This document shows positions 36,501-50,266 of a DNA stretch of 64,000 bases, piece by piece. Positions within the stretch are counted from its first letter, which is position 1. Every line of letters begins with the position of its first letter. A program made the position numbers and the translations under genes. The notes below the pieces were generated by a model that was not told the origin of the DNA, ran no database searches, and saw only the letters and a program-made list of their open reading frames with translations. Source of the DNA: Linyphia triangularis (taxonomy: Eukaryota > Arthropoda > Arachnida > Araneae > Linyphiidae); assembly GCA_963978545.1 (NCBI GenBank), contig OZ021724.1, positions 29,563,933 to 29,627,932 of the forward strand. The letters run 5' to 3'.

Positions 36501-39500
36501 CAGGTTAATAATTATCCGCTTTTAAACTAAATCTTGCACTTTTAATGTACATGAGTATATTATATGCAAATACTAAAAGTCAATTGAATATAAATTATTT
36601 GTTTCAAAGTTGTTCTGATCTCGTTTGTGGATACACAAATGACATACAAAAGCTTAAAGTATTTTGCCCGAATCGAAATTCTAATTTATAAACTTGATAT
36701 TCAGCTTCAAATTTATATATTTCATTCCTTAACGTTAAATATAGCTCAAATGGAATATAGTTTGTAAATATTCGATTGATAAAATATGAAACGTATTTAA
36801 AGATTACAGTATAATATACTGTAGAGCATCCATTATCCGATAAACTGAAACTCTTCCTGTCTGCAAAATAAAAATGTCGGGGTTCTTTTTCTAAATTTTA
36901 GGCTTACGTGAATGTAGTTATTTTATGCGAGGTTATTTTAAAGATGTTTGATATAAAATATAAACAATTTTGTGTTTAATACCATCATTTCTTTGTTTCA
37001 CATACATTGCTCCTACGATACTGGTACAATTTGTTTCATAAGAAATTGGTTATAAGAAAAAGAAATACCTTAAGCACCCACAGTCCTCAAATTGTTTTCA
37101 ATAATCTATGCTTTTCTATCATAATAAATAGTTCAATGATAATAACTACATCCACTTAACTGAGAAAACTATAACGTAATTTATTTTACTAATTCTTTGA
37201 AATGAATGATAAATAGATGCATTAATAATCTGACAAATCACAGTTGAAGATTCTGTTATGCTTTTTAAACGAAGAGATACTTAAATCATTTGTCCAAAAT
37301 GTGTTCTTGAAATGAAAAATATTTTTGTAAGTTCAATTTTAGTTTCTGTAGCGAAATAGAAGAAAGCACACGGAATAATTAATTGGAAAGAGGAAATAAA
37401 AGTTCATCCTCAAACAGTAATTACAAATACAAAATTTTGATTAAAATACCTTGCAAAAAAGATGTCTGAATTATAGAGAGACGACAAACGCTATTTCCGA
37501 TTTTTGTTTTAGAATGGAATAATTTTCAAGTTTCAATTTTCTCCTCTGTTGAATACCAACATTTCTTCGAAATTGCTTCGCTTTTAATCAATTTTTTTGT
37601 GCTTTTTTCTTTTGATATTTTGTTTGTAGGAACACAGAGAGAAGAGTAGAGGAGGGGGTATAATCTGGAGAATAAATGGAAAGTCCACAACGAGTCATAT
37701 TTTCTGAAAACATCAGCTTTTATTATTTATAAAGAAAAGATGTATTTTCACTATGATGAATTTATTTAAAGATCTCATCATACAAATGTATTTGTTATAT
37801 AAGGTTAGATTTTTTTTTTGTAGTTAATCCTCATATTTTTGAGAAATCCAGTAGAATTTTAGAATTGGGGATCTCAAGTTTTTTTAGTTAATTTATTTAA
37901 ATAAACGTAAACAATTTTTGACAGAAGAAATTAATTTTATTCGATATTTAAAAACTTATAAACTGCTATTTCAGCCTACATTTGTCATCGCATTTTAGCA
38001 AATCTTGCAATAGTAATTTTTAAGAAAATTATTATTTTAAAGCAAGAAATAAATTTTCAAAAATATTTAAAAAATACGAAGATGCTCTTATAGTCTATAT
38101 TTAATATTTCAGAATAAAAGGCCCTGATATTAAGAAGACATATTAAAAAAAAATATTATTGTAAAGATGTATGGTTATTATAGAAAACTCTCCTAAAACA
38201 CCAAATATTATTTTGAGTTTTATTTCGAATATATATCATAAAAGTCTGTTTACAATATGATAAAATAAATAAGTAAAAATATTAATAAATTCTTTGCACA
38301 ATAAGTAGATACTTTTGAATTAAGAAGTGACAATTATAAATTCTTCATCTAGGATACGAAATAAAATTATAGGGTTGTAATTTTTTTACACCAATTCTTT
38401 TGATCAGGTCGAAAATATTTGGATAGGATTTCAGCTGTCTGACCATCAACTTCTTATGAGTAATAAGGAATGACATCTTAGGCTTAAATATTAAAAAATA
38501 CTTATAATATCCAATTTTAAGTTCTACATTATATTAAAACAAGAAATTATCAAAAACATTTTAGTACAACAAGAACGATTCAGATTTTTTTTCACTATGA
38601 AGTAATTTTAAAGTTTTAAAATTTATATCTTACACATTGTAAATTTTAATGTTTGCTCAAGAAAGAGAACCCTCATCTACACATTTTAATTTAAGTATAA
38701 TTGCATAAAACAATGAGATAATGAAACAGGAAGAATATTTTATTTTTATTCATGAATGAAAAAGTAACGTATTCCAATTTAATACTGTATATACCTCGTT
38801 AAAGACAAACTTAAATTTAAAAAATTTTTTGGCATTCATAACTTGTAACTTGTTTGCATGACTTGGTGTTTCATTAAATAATACGTACCTTATCTTTAAG
38901 CATTAGTGAAAGAGTTTCATTTATTAAGTATGTTTTTATAGATATTATTAATCAATCTTAACTATATATAAATCTTAACCAGGACATTTGATCTTAACCC
39001 GGCTGTATAGATAACAATATATAGTGTATAATAAATGTAAGTTTGTAGTTCTGAAATATTTTGCATAGATATTCCTAAAATAAAAACATTTCTTTTGAAA
39101 TTATGAAACTATACTTCATGCGAAAGTACAAGTCATTTGTTTTGTCAGTGATTTGTGCTGTAAATAAATAAAGAATGGAGCGATTTTGGCATTAAGATCA
39201 TAAATTTTAGTTAGGCAATGCTACATCACAGGACATTTTTTAATGTTTGACAGAAATAGCATAGTTTCTAATTGGTAAATGGAGGTTAAAAAGTTGAATA
39301 AAGGTGTTATTGGAATTGTTTATCAGATTTTGCTGACAATAATACACCAATTCAAATAAATTCTGACAAAAGTTCATGAAAGTGCATGTGATTCATATAC
39401 ATTATATCCTAATTATGCCTAAAATTCTTATCTGTTAATTCTGAATTTGCATTCAAAATTGAATATTCATCTTGCTTTAAGTATTAATTTTGAAAATAAT

Positions 39501-40380
39501 TTTTAGAAAATGTTTTACAAAATAAAATAATGTGTATTTTATTAAAAGTTTTGGTTTGAGTTACTTTAGACACTACATAAAAATAGGGTGAATGAAACTT
39601 TGAGATGACATAAAAATCAATGGAATTCTAGAACAAGTGAAATACCTTAAAAAGCAAAATAATTCTTTGAAGAACCTCACATGAAGAACTAAATAAACTT
39701 TATTTTATACTTACATAAAATATTCCCGTATATTTCATTTTAAAGAAGAAAGAAATGCATATCTGAAATGGGTTTTTACGTCCTTTTTGTATGCATTTCC
39801 GAAGTATTGCTTTTTCATTGATGCTTCTTTTCGAATAAATAAAAATGCATTAAGTGCTGTTTCTGAGTACAATATCTGTTCTGAAACTTAAAGCCTGACA
39901 TAAATCAATTCAATTAGAGTCTTTATTACATCTTTTTTATTATCATTATTTATGCTCTGCAATTACCGATTTTTAAAATAATGTCTCATTGGTATTCATT
40001 ACATGAGTTTTAGAAATTTTATCATAGTTCTAAAATGGTTCATGTGAAAAAAGGTTTTGTGTGTGCCAAACGATTTTAAATTTCCCAACTTATCAATGAG
40101 GATTATGCATGTGAGGTCACAGGTTAATTGCTATCAAACATCAACGATTATGCTTATAACCATGCTTTTTTGTGATTGTTCGTGATTAAAATATTATATT
40201 ATAATTTTTCACATTCTAAGCCAGTGTATTTTTAAAATTTGTAAAATACGAGTTATATTTTGATAACTAAATGTTTAATTTTCAAAGTTTAAATGATTAA
40301 GAACAAGAACTATTTAAAAAAAAATAAAAATACGTGCGTCCACTTCGGATCAATGTCTCACTTACCTTGTTTTAAAACTA
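36501..40380. other. AT-rich non-coding DNA
   Basis: No gene is supported. Near 36826-36860 a pogo-like half terminus (CTGTAGAGCATCCATTATCC GATAAACTG) remains without a partner. The rest is low-complexity AT-rich DNA, among the most AT-rich in the window. Confidence 0.5.
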
Positions 40381-40571
40381 AACAAACAAACAAACAAACA
40401 AACAAACAAACAAACAAACAAACAAACAAACAAACAAACAAACAAACAAACAAACAAACAAACAAACAAACAAACAAACAAACAAACAAACAAACAAACA
40501 AACAAACAAACAAACAAACAAACAAACAAACAAACAAACAAACAAACAAACAAACAAACAAACAAACAAAA
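40381..40571. repeat. (AAAC)n microsatellite, about 48 units
   Basis: An uninterrupted tetranucleotide array. It yields open frames in several registers on both strands (NKQT-type and VCLF-type repeats) that are artefacts. Purity suggests recent expansion. Confidence 0.97.
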
Positions 40572-42361
40572 CACTTGTTTTTAAAGGTGTGTTGTAATTG
40601 GCTACGCTGTTGTCACCTATGGAGCGCCTCACTTATAATTACATTCTGCATGAGATCCATTCCAAAAAATAAAAACATGCAACTTGTTTTCTACGTACTC
40701 TTCAATGTCAAACTAACAATTGTAAAAGGCAGGTTTGGATTTTTAATTTAAAAGATTTATACTAAATTTAATTTTGATTCACAACGAACGACTTAGTCAA
40801 CTGTTACTGAAAAGCAAAAGTTGTAATTCAGTTATCCTGCCTTATCCTATGATACAAAGTATAGATCATAATTTCCAATCATAATTTAATTCTTTATTCT
40901 ACCAGAAAGTACAACAATTCGTGGACAAATTGAACACAACAAAGAGCTAAATGAACTGAAACATAAAATTCATTAGATAACATACCACCTTTTGATATAA
41001 TCCGTAAGATACAAAGATCAGACAAATAGAGGATGTGGACAAAGGAATGTTTCTTGAAATTGAATGTTCGAAACCCCTCACATTCAGATGATTTTCTTTG
41101 TTGTTACAACCCGCAACATCTTATATGATACTAAAAGCAATCTATTAAAGCAATTATTTTCATACGCTTAGATAAGTTAATTCGTTAGATTATGTTCAAT
41201 TCATTGGCGAGGGAGGGTTTTCTAGATGAAAAACTTGCCCTTTGATTAAGGTGGGAGAAAGGTAGCTTTGAAAGTGAATAATTTTATCAGAGGATAAAAG
41301 AGATATTTATCTATTGTTAAACATTAATTTGTTACTAAATTTGAATATATTGGGCTCATTAATAAGTTTTCAAAGAAAAACAGTTTGAAAATCCTTCCAA
41401 AATCATTTTAATAGAATATAAAATTTTAAAATGGAGTTTAGAGTTTTAGCAAAAGATACATAGAAGTGGTAAATTGAAGTGAAGGAGTGATTTTAGCACA
41501 ATAGTATTTTTTGCCTTAAAGATTAGATTTAACTTTACATTTTATTTATAATTTTAATCGTTAGTTTTTAATTATTGTTGTATGCGTATTATTGTACGTA
41601 TTGTACACATTATACGTGTACGTATACGTATATTGTGTATAAGTATTTTGACAAGTGTTGAAAAAATGACATGTGACTAAATATTTGATAAATTAACGAG
41701 GTAGTTTTGATAAAATTTAGGATAGTCAAGTTGAATATATCTAAAAGTAAATGAAGAACAAATAACTTTTGAAACAAATACTTTTTGTAAAAAAAAAAAA
41801 AAAAAAATTGTGCCGAAAGTTATTTGTTCAACCTTCTAAAAGAATGCAATGACATAATTTGCATGAAATTTTTTCATTAACTTCATACCGTATTGAAAAA
41901 ACACATTGATACACTTAAAATACAATAAATGCTTATTTTCCTCACATTTTATTTATACCTCCTAAAATATAATTAGAGGTAAATTAGTTAAACTAAAAAG
42001 GGATTACTTTACATTAAAAACAAATCTCCAGTCGAGTTTATTGACTTCCTCAAACATCAAAAGAATTGCTTCAAGATAAAAATTCAACTACCTTCTCTCC
42101 TTAAAATCGATTAAATTAAAACTCTTTACTTTGGAACATTGGAGTATTAGAGATAACTTATCGCACTTGTTCTCTAGGGAAATTATTCGCCTTTTAGCTT
42201 AAAAAGAGAAAGTTTTATGCAAGCACTAGGTAAGCTTCAAACCAGTGAAATTACGCTTATCTTCGATTTGCATAATATCTCAAAATTCATAAAAACAACA
42301 ATTTTAATGCTAAAACACAGGCAAAATAATTTGTTTTTTGAATATTGAATTCTTGTTACAG
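40572..42361. other. non-coding DNA upstream of the first recognised PDE2A exon
   Basis: Probably intronic. Near 41583-41640 an alternating purine-pyrimidine stretch (TACGTGTACGTATACGTATA) occurs. An A18 run lies near 41791-41808. No exon is seen. Confidence 0.5.
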
Positions 42362-42417
42362 GATCTGTGACGACGAAGAAGAATCGTCAAGAGCAGATCG
42401 ACTTCTCCATCTCATCG
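42362..42417 (+). CDS. PDE2A: PDE2A-like phosphodiesterase, exon a (before GAF-A)
   Basis: The acceptor TTGTTACAG ends at 42361 and the donor GTAAGT starts at 42418. Reading with the first base as the end of a codon gives ICDDEEESSRADRLLHLI. The alternative frame that is open here runs into TAG after splicing to the third exon, so this frame is preferred. ADRLLHL matches the DRKILQL region just before GAF-A of vertebrate PDE2A as I recall it, preceded by an acidic linker. PDE2 hydrolyses cAMP and cGMP and is activated by cGMP through its GAF domains. The 5' neighbouring exon must leave two bases and was not found. Gene identity rests mainly on the following exons. Confidence 0.75.
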
Positions 42418-42690
42418 GTAAGTTTTGATACATTTAGTGTTACATTTTGGAAACAAAAACAACGTAATTACATCATTTCTATCTAAAAAATATGTATATA
42501 AATCCAGCGAATAACAAAATATCTAGGGCCCTTGTAATCAACCATCAATTAGGCTTGCCATGTCAATTTCAGTTTTCTAGTTCATGTGGTTAAAATATTC
42601 TAAACTGCTCTTGGAGGAAGGGGGAGTAAATCAGGCTTACTTGGACACTAGTGGTTTATTGAAATATTCGACTAGTTCTTAGTTTTATTA

Positions 42691-43154
42691 CAGAAGAACC
42701 TCGATTAACCGACCCTCTTTCATCCGGAACTCTCTGTTAACTGACTATCCTTTAGTCGACATCAAAAATCTCCCAAATGAGTAATAAATCATTTCCCCTT
42801 TTTAAAACCGGAATATTTTACTTTACACTAAATTTGCATAAATAATGGTGAGGCTTCTGACCGTTTTTCAAAAGGACTGACATGGTTAGAGCAATAATCA
42901 TATGCAGATCAAACTGAACTATTGCTTTTAAAAAGACTTCGGGATAGAACCGCGAAACAACGATTATCAAGATTACGACAACAAAAACTTATTTCCAACA
43001 ATTATGTCATAAAAAAAAACATTAAAAGCCCTGCATTCAATAAATGAAAATAATTTACTTTTTATTATTTTTTTACAACTCTCTATTATCCGGCATTTTC
43101 GCTTATCCGACCTATCTTCAGTCCGAATTAAGTCGATTAATCGAGGTTCTACTG
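42691..43154. mobile_element. pogo/Tigger-like MITE
   Basis: The left terminus CAGAAGAACCTCGATTAACC and the inverse of the right terminus CAGTAGAACCTCGATTAATC match closely. TA flanks both ends (42689-42690 and 43155-43156). These are the ends of pogo/Tigger elements. The 464 bp interior has no intact frame. A short internal stretch (AGACTTCGGGATAGAACCGC) may be a residue of transposase. It sits in the intron between PDE2A exons a and b. Confidence 0.88.
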
Positions 43155-44161
43155 TATTACATTTTTAAATTTTGTTGGGATTGTGTTTATCAATAAGTGG
43201 ATTTTAAAATTTTATGCTTAAATCAAATGAAGGAATAAGATCGACATTTTCATTTTCGAGGTATCCTGAAAAGTCTTTCGTCACCCTTTCAATGTCATAC
43301 CTTTAAAAAAATATAATAATTCCTGAAATCTTGTTGACATACCATTAAGTTTCTTTAATTGATTCTTTTTAAGACGTTTTGGGAGTAACAATATTTGCCA
43401 ATGCAAACAAATTAACTTCACAAGCCTTATATTCAAAGCATTCATGTGCACTAAGGGTCTTGTTCAAAAAACCGCTGCTGTTCTCAAATATTGAAATGAA
43501 ATATTTTCATTATTTTGCATCGTTTTTTGAGACATACATTCTGACTTCAGACTTTGATACTAGGTGGTGTAATAAACAGTTTCATCGATTAGCATATGAT
43601 CACTTTATTATATCTAAATATAACTATTTTCAGACAATATTTTATAACGTGTAAAGTGAAGGTAGTGTCAAATGATTTTATTCAATACTCTGTATATTTG
43701 AAATAGAACACAAACAGTTGCAGTTATCGACTATTTGTGTACAATGTTTTTCAATGTATTTCCTTTTGTTACAAAAGTGAGTTGAAAAGATAAACAAGCA
43801 TGCTTAGTAGTAACTTTCAAATTTTACATATAGCCACTTTCCGCTACACAATCAAATGATTTATTAAAATTAACTATTTTCAACTAAAAGGAACTTTTGC
43901 TCCTTTAATCCTATAACTATAACAATTATCTTTTTATCGATTTGTTCTTGAAAACTAATTTTTCGCGCTCATTACCTAAAACCCAACAATTTAGAAAAAT
44001 GACTTTTCCTAAATTAGAAGTTATTATTTTTAGATACGTTATTTTAATCACTTTTAAGCAATTAAGTTTTGGAAACAACCTACACTTTATTTCTCTAGAG
44101 TGTTTTAAATAAAATAAATTGCTCTTAATTCGAATTCTTGCTGTTTTCTCATTTGTCCCAG

Positions 44162-44214
44162 AGCGCCTTGGAGATGACGGCTTCTGTGACTTGCAACTCA
44201 AGGTCAATCAATAT
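44162..44214 (+). CDS. PDE2A: PDE2A-like phosphodiesterase, exon b (start of GAF-A)
   Basis: The acceptor TTGTCCCAG ends at 44161 and the donor GTGAGT starts at 44215. Joined to exon a (one base carried over) it reads ERLGDDGFCDLQLKVNQY and finishes in phase 0. LQLKVNQYL, completed by the next exon, corresponds to LQLKVLQYL at the first helix of the GAF-A domain of PDE2A, the strongest single match in the gene. GAF-A mediates dimerisation in the mammalian enzyme. The 1.7 kb intron before it carries a pogo MITE, and the intron after it is 13.8 kb. Confidence 0.85.
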
Positions 44215-45703
44215 GTGAGTAGTTTGAAGTTTTTATTACTATTTTCCCTTTCTCTGCGCAGATGATTTTAGATTTTTTATTTAATTCATCGAACTGATGC
44301 TGAAGTTGAATTTTAATGATGAGTGGGGGTTTGTGTGATGTTTGTCTTCCCGTGAAGTGAATTGAAGTGGGTCGGAACAAAATCGATAGATTACATTTTT
44401 GATATTTTTCCTGTATGCTTATAATCGATGGTTTTTATAAGTATCTATGTATCAAATGATTTAAACTTGTCCAAAAACTGTTAAATTTTCTTTAGCAAAA
44501 AAGTTCAAAAAACAGATTCAGTCATGCATCGCTAAATCTAGTAATTGAAATCATAGAAAAGAAACATCTGGTACTTATAAGTAACTCTATCTTTATAGAT
44601 ATTCCAGAATCCGATTTATTCGAAAGACATTTTTTTCACTGGTTGCCTATGTTTAATAACAATTTATACTTTAAAACTCAAAATTGGGACTATTCTTTTG
44701 AAAAGAATGCTCATCAGTCTGCCAAATATGGTTAGGAAAGTAAAACTATGTTAGAAGAGTTTATAAGTATCGTATAAAAAAATTAGATGCACAAATACAG
44801 ATATTTTCCCCCTGCGATATTTTCAGTATAGAATCTGTAACGCATGAAATTCACGACGAAGAGATATCTTCACTCCACGTATCATAACAAGAAATTAAGT
44901 ATAATTGCAAAATAGTGAATAGTGGACTATAAAAGAATTGCAACTAGAGTGGGAACTAAATGCATCCTTTCAAAAATTCAAACAACCCAAAAAATTGTTT
45001 TCTAATGGCAGATATGATATCCGGCAACATAAATGTTCAATTTTCATTGTTAAAATGATGTTCTTTATTTCAGGCGTGTTGTAATTCTTAAATGTAAATG
45101 GCGTTTTGTTACGTACATTACATGGGCGCCTGTCAAAACACTTAACTCTTCAGATTTGATATACAACCCTAACAAAGATAGATAGTCATCATAAATTGCA
45201 TGTTAAAATAATTAATAATTAATTTCTGTCTTTTATTAAATGTGGCGTACTGTCTTCCGTCTTCAAAATAAAACCAGGAAAAATGACAAGAAGAAAAGTG
45301 TTTATTTTAGTTATAAGTTTTAGCAGTGATTAATTACGACGTATTTCAAGGTGGCTACATTGCCTGTTTTACTTTTAAATGTTTTTAAAGTGACTATCGA
45401 ATCCCAATGCACAATGATTCTCATCAAAAAGCATATCTTTGAAGCGTTCTATATATTTCTGATGGAATTTGAGTCAGAGAAGGGATCTGGATACTTGTAG
45501 GATGATGTTCAAATTTTTAATGTTTGTTCAAAGCAATAGTGCAATAAAAAGACCCATAAGTTCAAATAAATACAGATTTGAAACCAATATTTCATTATAT
45601 CATTTTTGAGTAAAGCTAGGAAACGTAATTCTAGTAAAATCTTCTAGTTCTCTTATATCATGAGTTTATAGACAGCTCAGTACGGAAATCCAATATATTG
45701 CAT
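44215..45703. other. PDE2A intron, left part
   Basis: AT-rich intronic DNA. No nested gene or classified repeat was recognised. Confidence 0.55.
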
Positions 45704-45879
45704 CCCAAGATCAACATATCTTTAAAACCAAATCGTCATCTTTAATTGATGCCACATAATATCATACCCTAATCTTTCTACAGATCAATTGACGTCAATT
45801 ATTGCTTCATGAGAATGAATTTATTCCTTTCAGTAAAAATGATCCAGCGGTAAAAGTGGTTTGATCTTGGGATACAAAT
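45704..45879. mobile_element. candidate short MITE in PDE2A intron
   Basis: CATCCCAAGATCAA on the left pairs with TTTGATCTTGGGATA on the right, a 12-13 bp inverted repeat about 150 bp apart. The interior contains the palindrome AATTGACGTCAATT. Too short and AT-rich to classify, and no target duplication is clear. Confidence 0.35.
45787..45800. promoter_or_regulatory. palindromic CRE-like site
   Basis: AATTGACGTCAATT is a perfect 14 bp palindrome centred on the full cAMP response element TGACGTCA (45790-45797), the CREB/ATF consensus. It lies in an intron of a cyclic nucleotide phosphodiesterase gene, where feedback control would make sense. Five other perfect TGACGTCA sites in the window sit in repeat-like DNA, so a mobile-element origin is an alternative. 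Confidence 0.35.
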
Positions 45880-46068
45880 GATATAATTAAACTAGAAATG
45901 TTTACTGTAATTACTTTTCTTGGATCCACCCAAGTCTGTAATGAGGAATTAATGTTTTCTTATTTGTGTTTATTTACATTTATTAAACCTACAATTTTTT
46001 TGAATAAATGATCGAAAACTTGTATACATTCGCCAGATTACTCGTCTGATCCGAATTGTATCAAGCAT

Positions 46069-46262
46069 GAGTGGGTTGGTTTGGGTAGTTTGTACTCTCA
46101 ACGACCTATTTTTATGCACAATGATGGCTAATTAGGGTTTGGATCTACAGTTTAACGTGTATTCTGAACCACAACGAACATCTATCATCCATACCTAACC
46201 CAGGATTCGAACCTGGCACCTTTGGCATGCGAGGCTAGAGCGCTAACCTCACAGCCATCAGG
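46069..46262 (-). mobile_element. tRNA-derived SINE, second copy
   Basis: On the minus strand the head contains GGTTAGCGCTCTAGCCTCGC and a perfect B box GGTTCGAATCC, followed by a body related to the 16716-16889 SINE and a tail ACTACCCAAACCAACCCAC. A short GTGGGT repeat at both sides may be the target duplication. The head cannot fold as a functional tRNA. It lies in the PDE2A intron. Confidence 0.8.
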
Positions 46263-49254
46263 TGGGTCAAACATTAGTGTAATGTTGCAAGGAACGTTGA
46301 CTTCATTAGGAAATGTCTATCACTTAAAGCAGTTCTAAAGGGGATTCGGATAACATCACCATTAGAGCTCATTAAAAAAAACTTAATAGTTAAGTATAAG
46401 AATACAATGCAAGAGAAATATTGATCTTAGAGGAGATGATATTTCCTATTAAAAACAAATTCTTTAAGTCGTTTGGATTTTTTCCCCCAAGAATACATTT
46501 ATATAATTAAGCACTAATAGTACTATGCTCTTTTACTTTTTTCTTTTATTCTTTTCTCCTAGTAAACTTTATATTTTACTTTAAGACAGTATTGCTTAAT
46601 TTATTACTACTATGGTACTTTAAGATGTTTATTAGATGTAAATTTGTGTGTCTATGGGCTGGTCTACTTCAAAAGTGCTTCGAAATGTGAAAAAGAGGTA
46701 GCAGAGTTGCTTCAATTTTGCACACCAGTGTAATGATAGCATAGCATTACGAGTTATTTATTATGAAACAAATACATTTTTTTTTACATTTTTAACTTAC
46801 CACTAACGCTTTTCATCTTCAAAAAGTATTGAGATTTTACAAAAATTATCTTCTTTCACTTATTTATGTTATAATGCTTTGAAAAAAATCTCCCATCTGA
46901 TTTAAAAAAAAAACATTTTAGTGAGGGAATTTAGTACAATACTCAAATTTGTAAAAGGTTTTCAATATAAAATTATTGCAACTTGTTCAACATGTTGAAT
47001 ATATAAAAGAATACAAAGAGTTTTACGGCCAATATTCTCAAAACTTACTTTTTGACAATTATACATTTCATTAAGTTATCCTTCCAATTTTATGCGGCGA
47101 TATGAGAATAGGGTCATTAATAAAAGATTGAACGTACAAGTTACCTTTAAGCTTTAATACTTAATGAAAATGATTTAGTAAAATAATTAATATCATTACA
47201 ACTTTGTATAAATTGTGTTTGTTGAAAATAAACTGCAAATGCCAAGAGAAAAGAAGTTTCAAACTTTTATAAACAACTTTTTCTAAAAATTGCTCGCATT
47301 GGCTTTCCAAATATTACACTATTAGAACGGAAAAGCAACTTTTAAAGATAGTGGAATTCTAATTAGGAAAGCTTAAGATAATCATTTATTTTTGAGAAAA
47401 CATTAGAATTCGTAGTTTTAATTAACATACAATGCTACGAAATGTGTATTCTTTGAGATAAAAATACCCTAATAAATTCAAATTTAATTACGAACATTCT
47501 AATTGGATTTCTGTAGTTTTAAAGTTTGATAAAGTTATATTCGAATCTCACCAGTATTTATAACATATTAGATTTAGTAATAAATCCAAGTTTTATTAAA
47601 AATTGCAATATGTTTTTATTTTAAGCTACTTAAAAATTACCCCACATTTAATACCTATGAAATATATTCTTAATAGTAGATCATTTGGATTTGAAGCTCT
47701 TATCAATTTAAGTTTTGAGTAACTAAGCCCTAAAAATAAATTTTTATAACCCTAACTTAAGTATAAGTAATTAAATATCCTACAATAAGTTTAGAAAATA
47801 ATATCTTTTATTTTTTTCCAACTCGTAGGAGTACGAATTTGTAATTTATAATGTATACATGAATCTAAAAGTTAAAGCTATATTTGTTGAACAAAAAATT
47901 GCGAATAATACCTGTAGCGAAAAAATCTCCAATAAATCCTCTTTGGACATTATTTTCGTTGTTATTTCTAAGTCACCCAACCATATAAAATCATTCAACG
48001 ACCACATGAAGAATTTATAAGATTGCTTTATCGTACGATTGAATAGAGATACATTATTTTAGATACTAAATTCCATGTAATGAAACTACATAGAATACAA
48101 GATAGTAAACATAGTAATGATAGTAAAACATTGCAAAGATGATATTTTGGTAAGTTTTTCTAAATATCAAATAATTGAGACAAAAATAAATGGCTTATTT
48201 AGTATTTTTATATTTCCGCATCAAAAGAAGTAAAATATCTGTTCAGAAACTATAATTTAAGTAATATTTATCCTTATGTTTGCAGAAAATTTCAACAAAT
48301 AAAAATAATGAACGACTGTGAAGTGTAACATTTATGGTGAGAATATCTATAGGAATTAATATAATTGTTGGGCACATGAATTAAAAACAAATTACTAAAC
48401 TTTAGTTTTAATTTCCTTACATTAGAATTAACCTTAAAATATAGATACCAAAATATAGATTTTTCGCATTCATTGTCTTTCTTCAGTTTGTTTAAATCTT
48501 CACCACTTTCAACCTTCAGTTTGGTAAACCTTAACTTTTAAACTGTCGAATGGTTCAGTTTGTTTTAATCAGTAACCTAGTGTTATTGAAGACTTTAAAA
48601 TATTACTAAACAAGATGCTGCATTAAGTTTATTTTTTTATTCATTGAAATGAGTTTTTTTTTTTTTTTTTTTTTTTAATTCAAACTCAACTTGTATTCTT
48701 GAAAAGTTATACAAATACTGTACTAGGTTATGTACTAGGTATGTAAGAACTGATAAGTAATCCATTTTTTGTTTTGTTTGTTATTTCATTAAAAAATTTT
48801 GAAGCAGGAGAAACATCTTATCTAAAAGTCAACTCAGTAGATCAGACTATACAAGTTGTAAGTCACTAATAAATAATGTATTTGACTAAATTATATTTGA
48901 ATGAGTCAGCTGTCGGATATAGACATATTTAAAAAAATAATTTGATATTTTCTCTTTTTATTTAACTTTAAAATGAAAATATTCAACAATGCTGAGGTAA
49001 TTAAAAAAAATTAAAATTTAGTTCTTCCAAAGTTTTAAATAACTTTTTGCACTTTCTTCCAATAGGAAGGTCACTTTTCCACATCTGCTATCATAAAGAA
49101 GAAATATGGTATTAGGTAAAAACATACGTGTATCCCTTAATTACATTTTTACTCAAAAAGATAATGACTAAGAAAATTTACTACCCGCTGAGTGAATTTT
49201 TTACGTTCCTCTCACAAGAATTTTTTCTTTTTATATTCTAAGAAATTTCTCAAA
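46263..49254. other. PDE2A intron, middle part
   Basis: AT-rich DNA without a recognisable gene. A T22 run lies near 48655-48676. No repeat related to others in the window was noticed. Confidence 0.5.
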
Positions 49255-49469
49255 CCCTTTGCCCTCTAGAGGTGACTCTCACTCACCACAGGATTTGATG
49301 CCGCAACTCGAGAGGACCACTAGGTTTGATGTGGAAATTCGATGCAAGGCCAATGACTGTGTTTAGTTTCTTTGAAGCGAATTGGTAACCGCGAACTAAC
49401 CAAAAAAATGGCGGGAAACGTCTCGAGTTGCTGGTCCCTCCGCGCGAAAAAGGCCTGGAGTGCAAAGGG
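49255..49469. mobile_element. piggyBac-like MITE
   Basis: The left terminus CCCTTTGCCCTC and the inverse of the right terminus CCCTTTGCACTC match at 11 of 12 positions and resemble piggyBac ends (CCCTTTG). The expected TTAA duplication is not intact: flanks are CAAA and CTAA. The interior is notably GC-richer than the intron around it, including CCGCGAACTAACC and CTCCGCGCGAAAAAGGCC. Its short minus-strand open frame has no recognisable domain. Confidence 0.55.
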
Positions 49470-50266
49470 CTAATAAAACGTATATTCAATTCAGGGGGAA
49501 AAAAAAAACATAAATTTATTATTTGAAATTATTTAATTGAAATTTACGTGGGGAAAAAAGATGCACATTGAAAGAAGAAAATACCAACACGTACGTCTTG
49601 GTATGGAAAGACAATTGAAACAGTAGTGAATTTCTTAACTTTATAAGAACTATTAAGTAATAGTTAAATTATATATAACTATAAAACCTCTCAGTTCAAT
49701 TTAAGAAACGTTTCTTACTTTCACAAAAGTTATGTTTTTACCAACTACCTAATTATAAATAATAATAAAAAAAGAAATCCTATTTAGTTTATTATTAATG
49801 CAGATGAAATGGTTACATTCTTATTGAATTCTGAATTAGTAATATTTATTTGGAACCATACATTAATTTTGCTTGAAAGTCTCTCATTTAAACTCTTCAC
49901 TAACATAAGTTTATCTAAAGGAATTTATTTAGCGAAACGACTATTTTTTAGGATAAGGTGTTAGAAGCCTTAAAAGCAATTGCAAAACCACAACTTTCTT
50001 TCTTGAGTTCTGCAAACTGTGCAACATTTTCTTCGTTCAGTTAGAATTTTTCTATAACAGATTACTTCTGACCAGTAATTTGACATAAGAAAATCTCCTT
50101 CCTAAGTAGACAATTTGTAAGGCTTCAAGATGTAGAAGGATTCATAAGTTGAGATGTTTTCGTTTAGCATGAACTCCATCACTTTACAGGTTTTTCTGGA
50201 GAATTTTTTCTCATATACAGCGATTTGTTTTTGATCTTATTCACAATTATTACTTAAATATAATTG

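Noticed and set aside
40293..40751. 152-codon frame and its antisense counterparts
   Set aside because: The (AAAC)n array is open in several frames on both strands.
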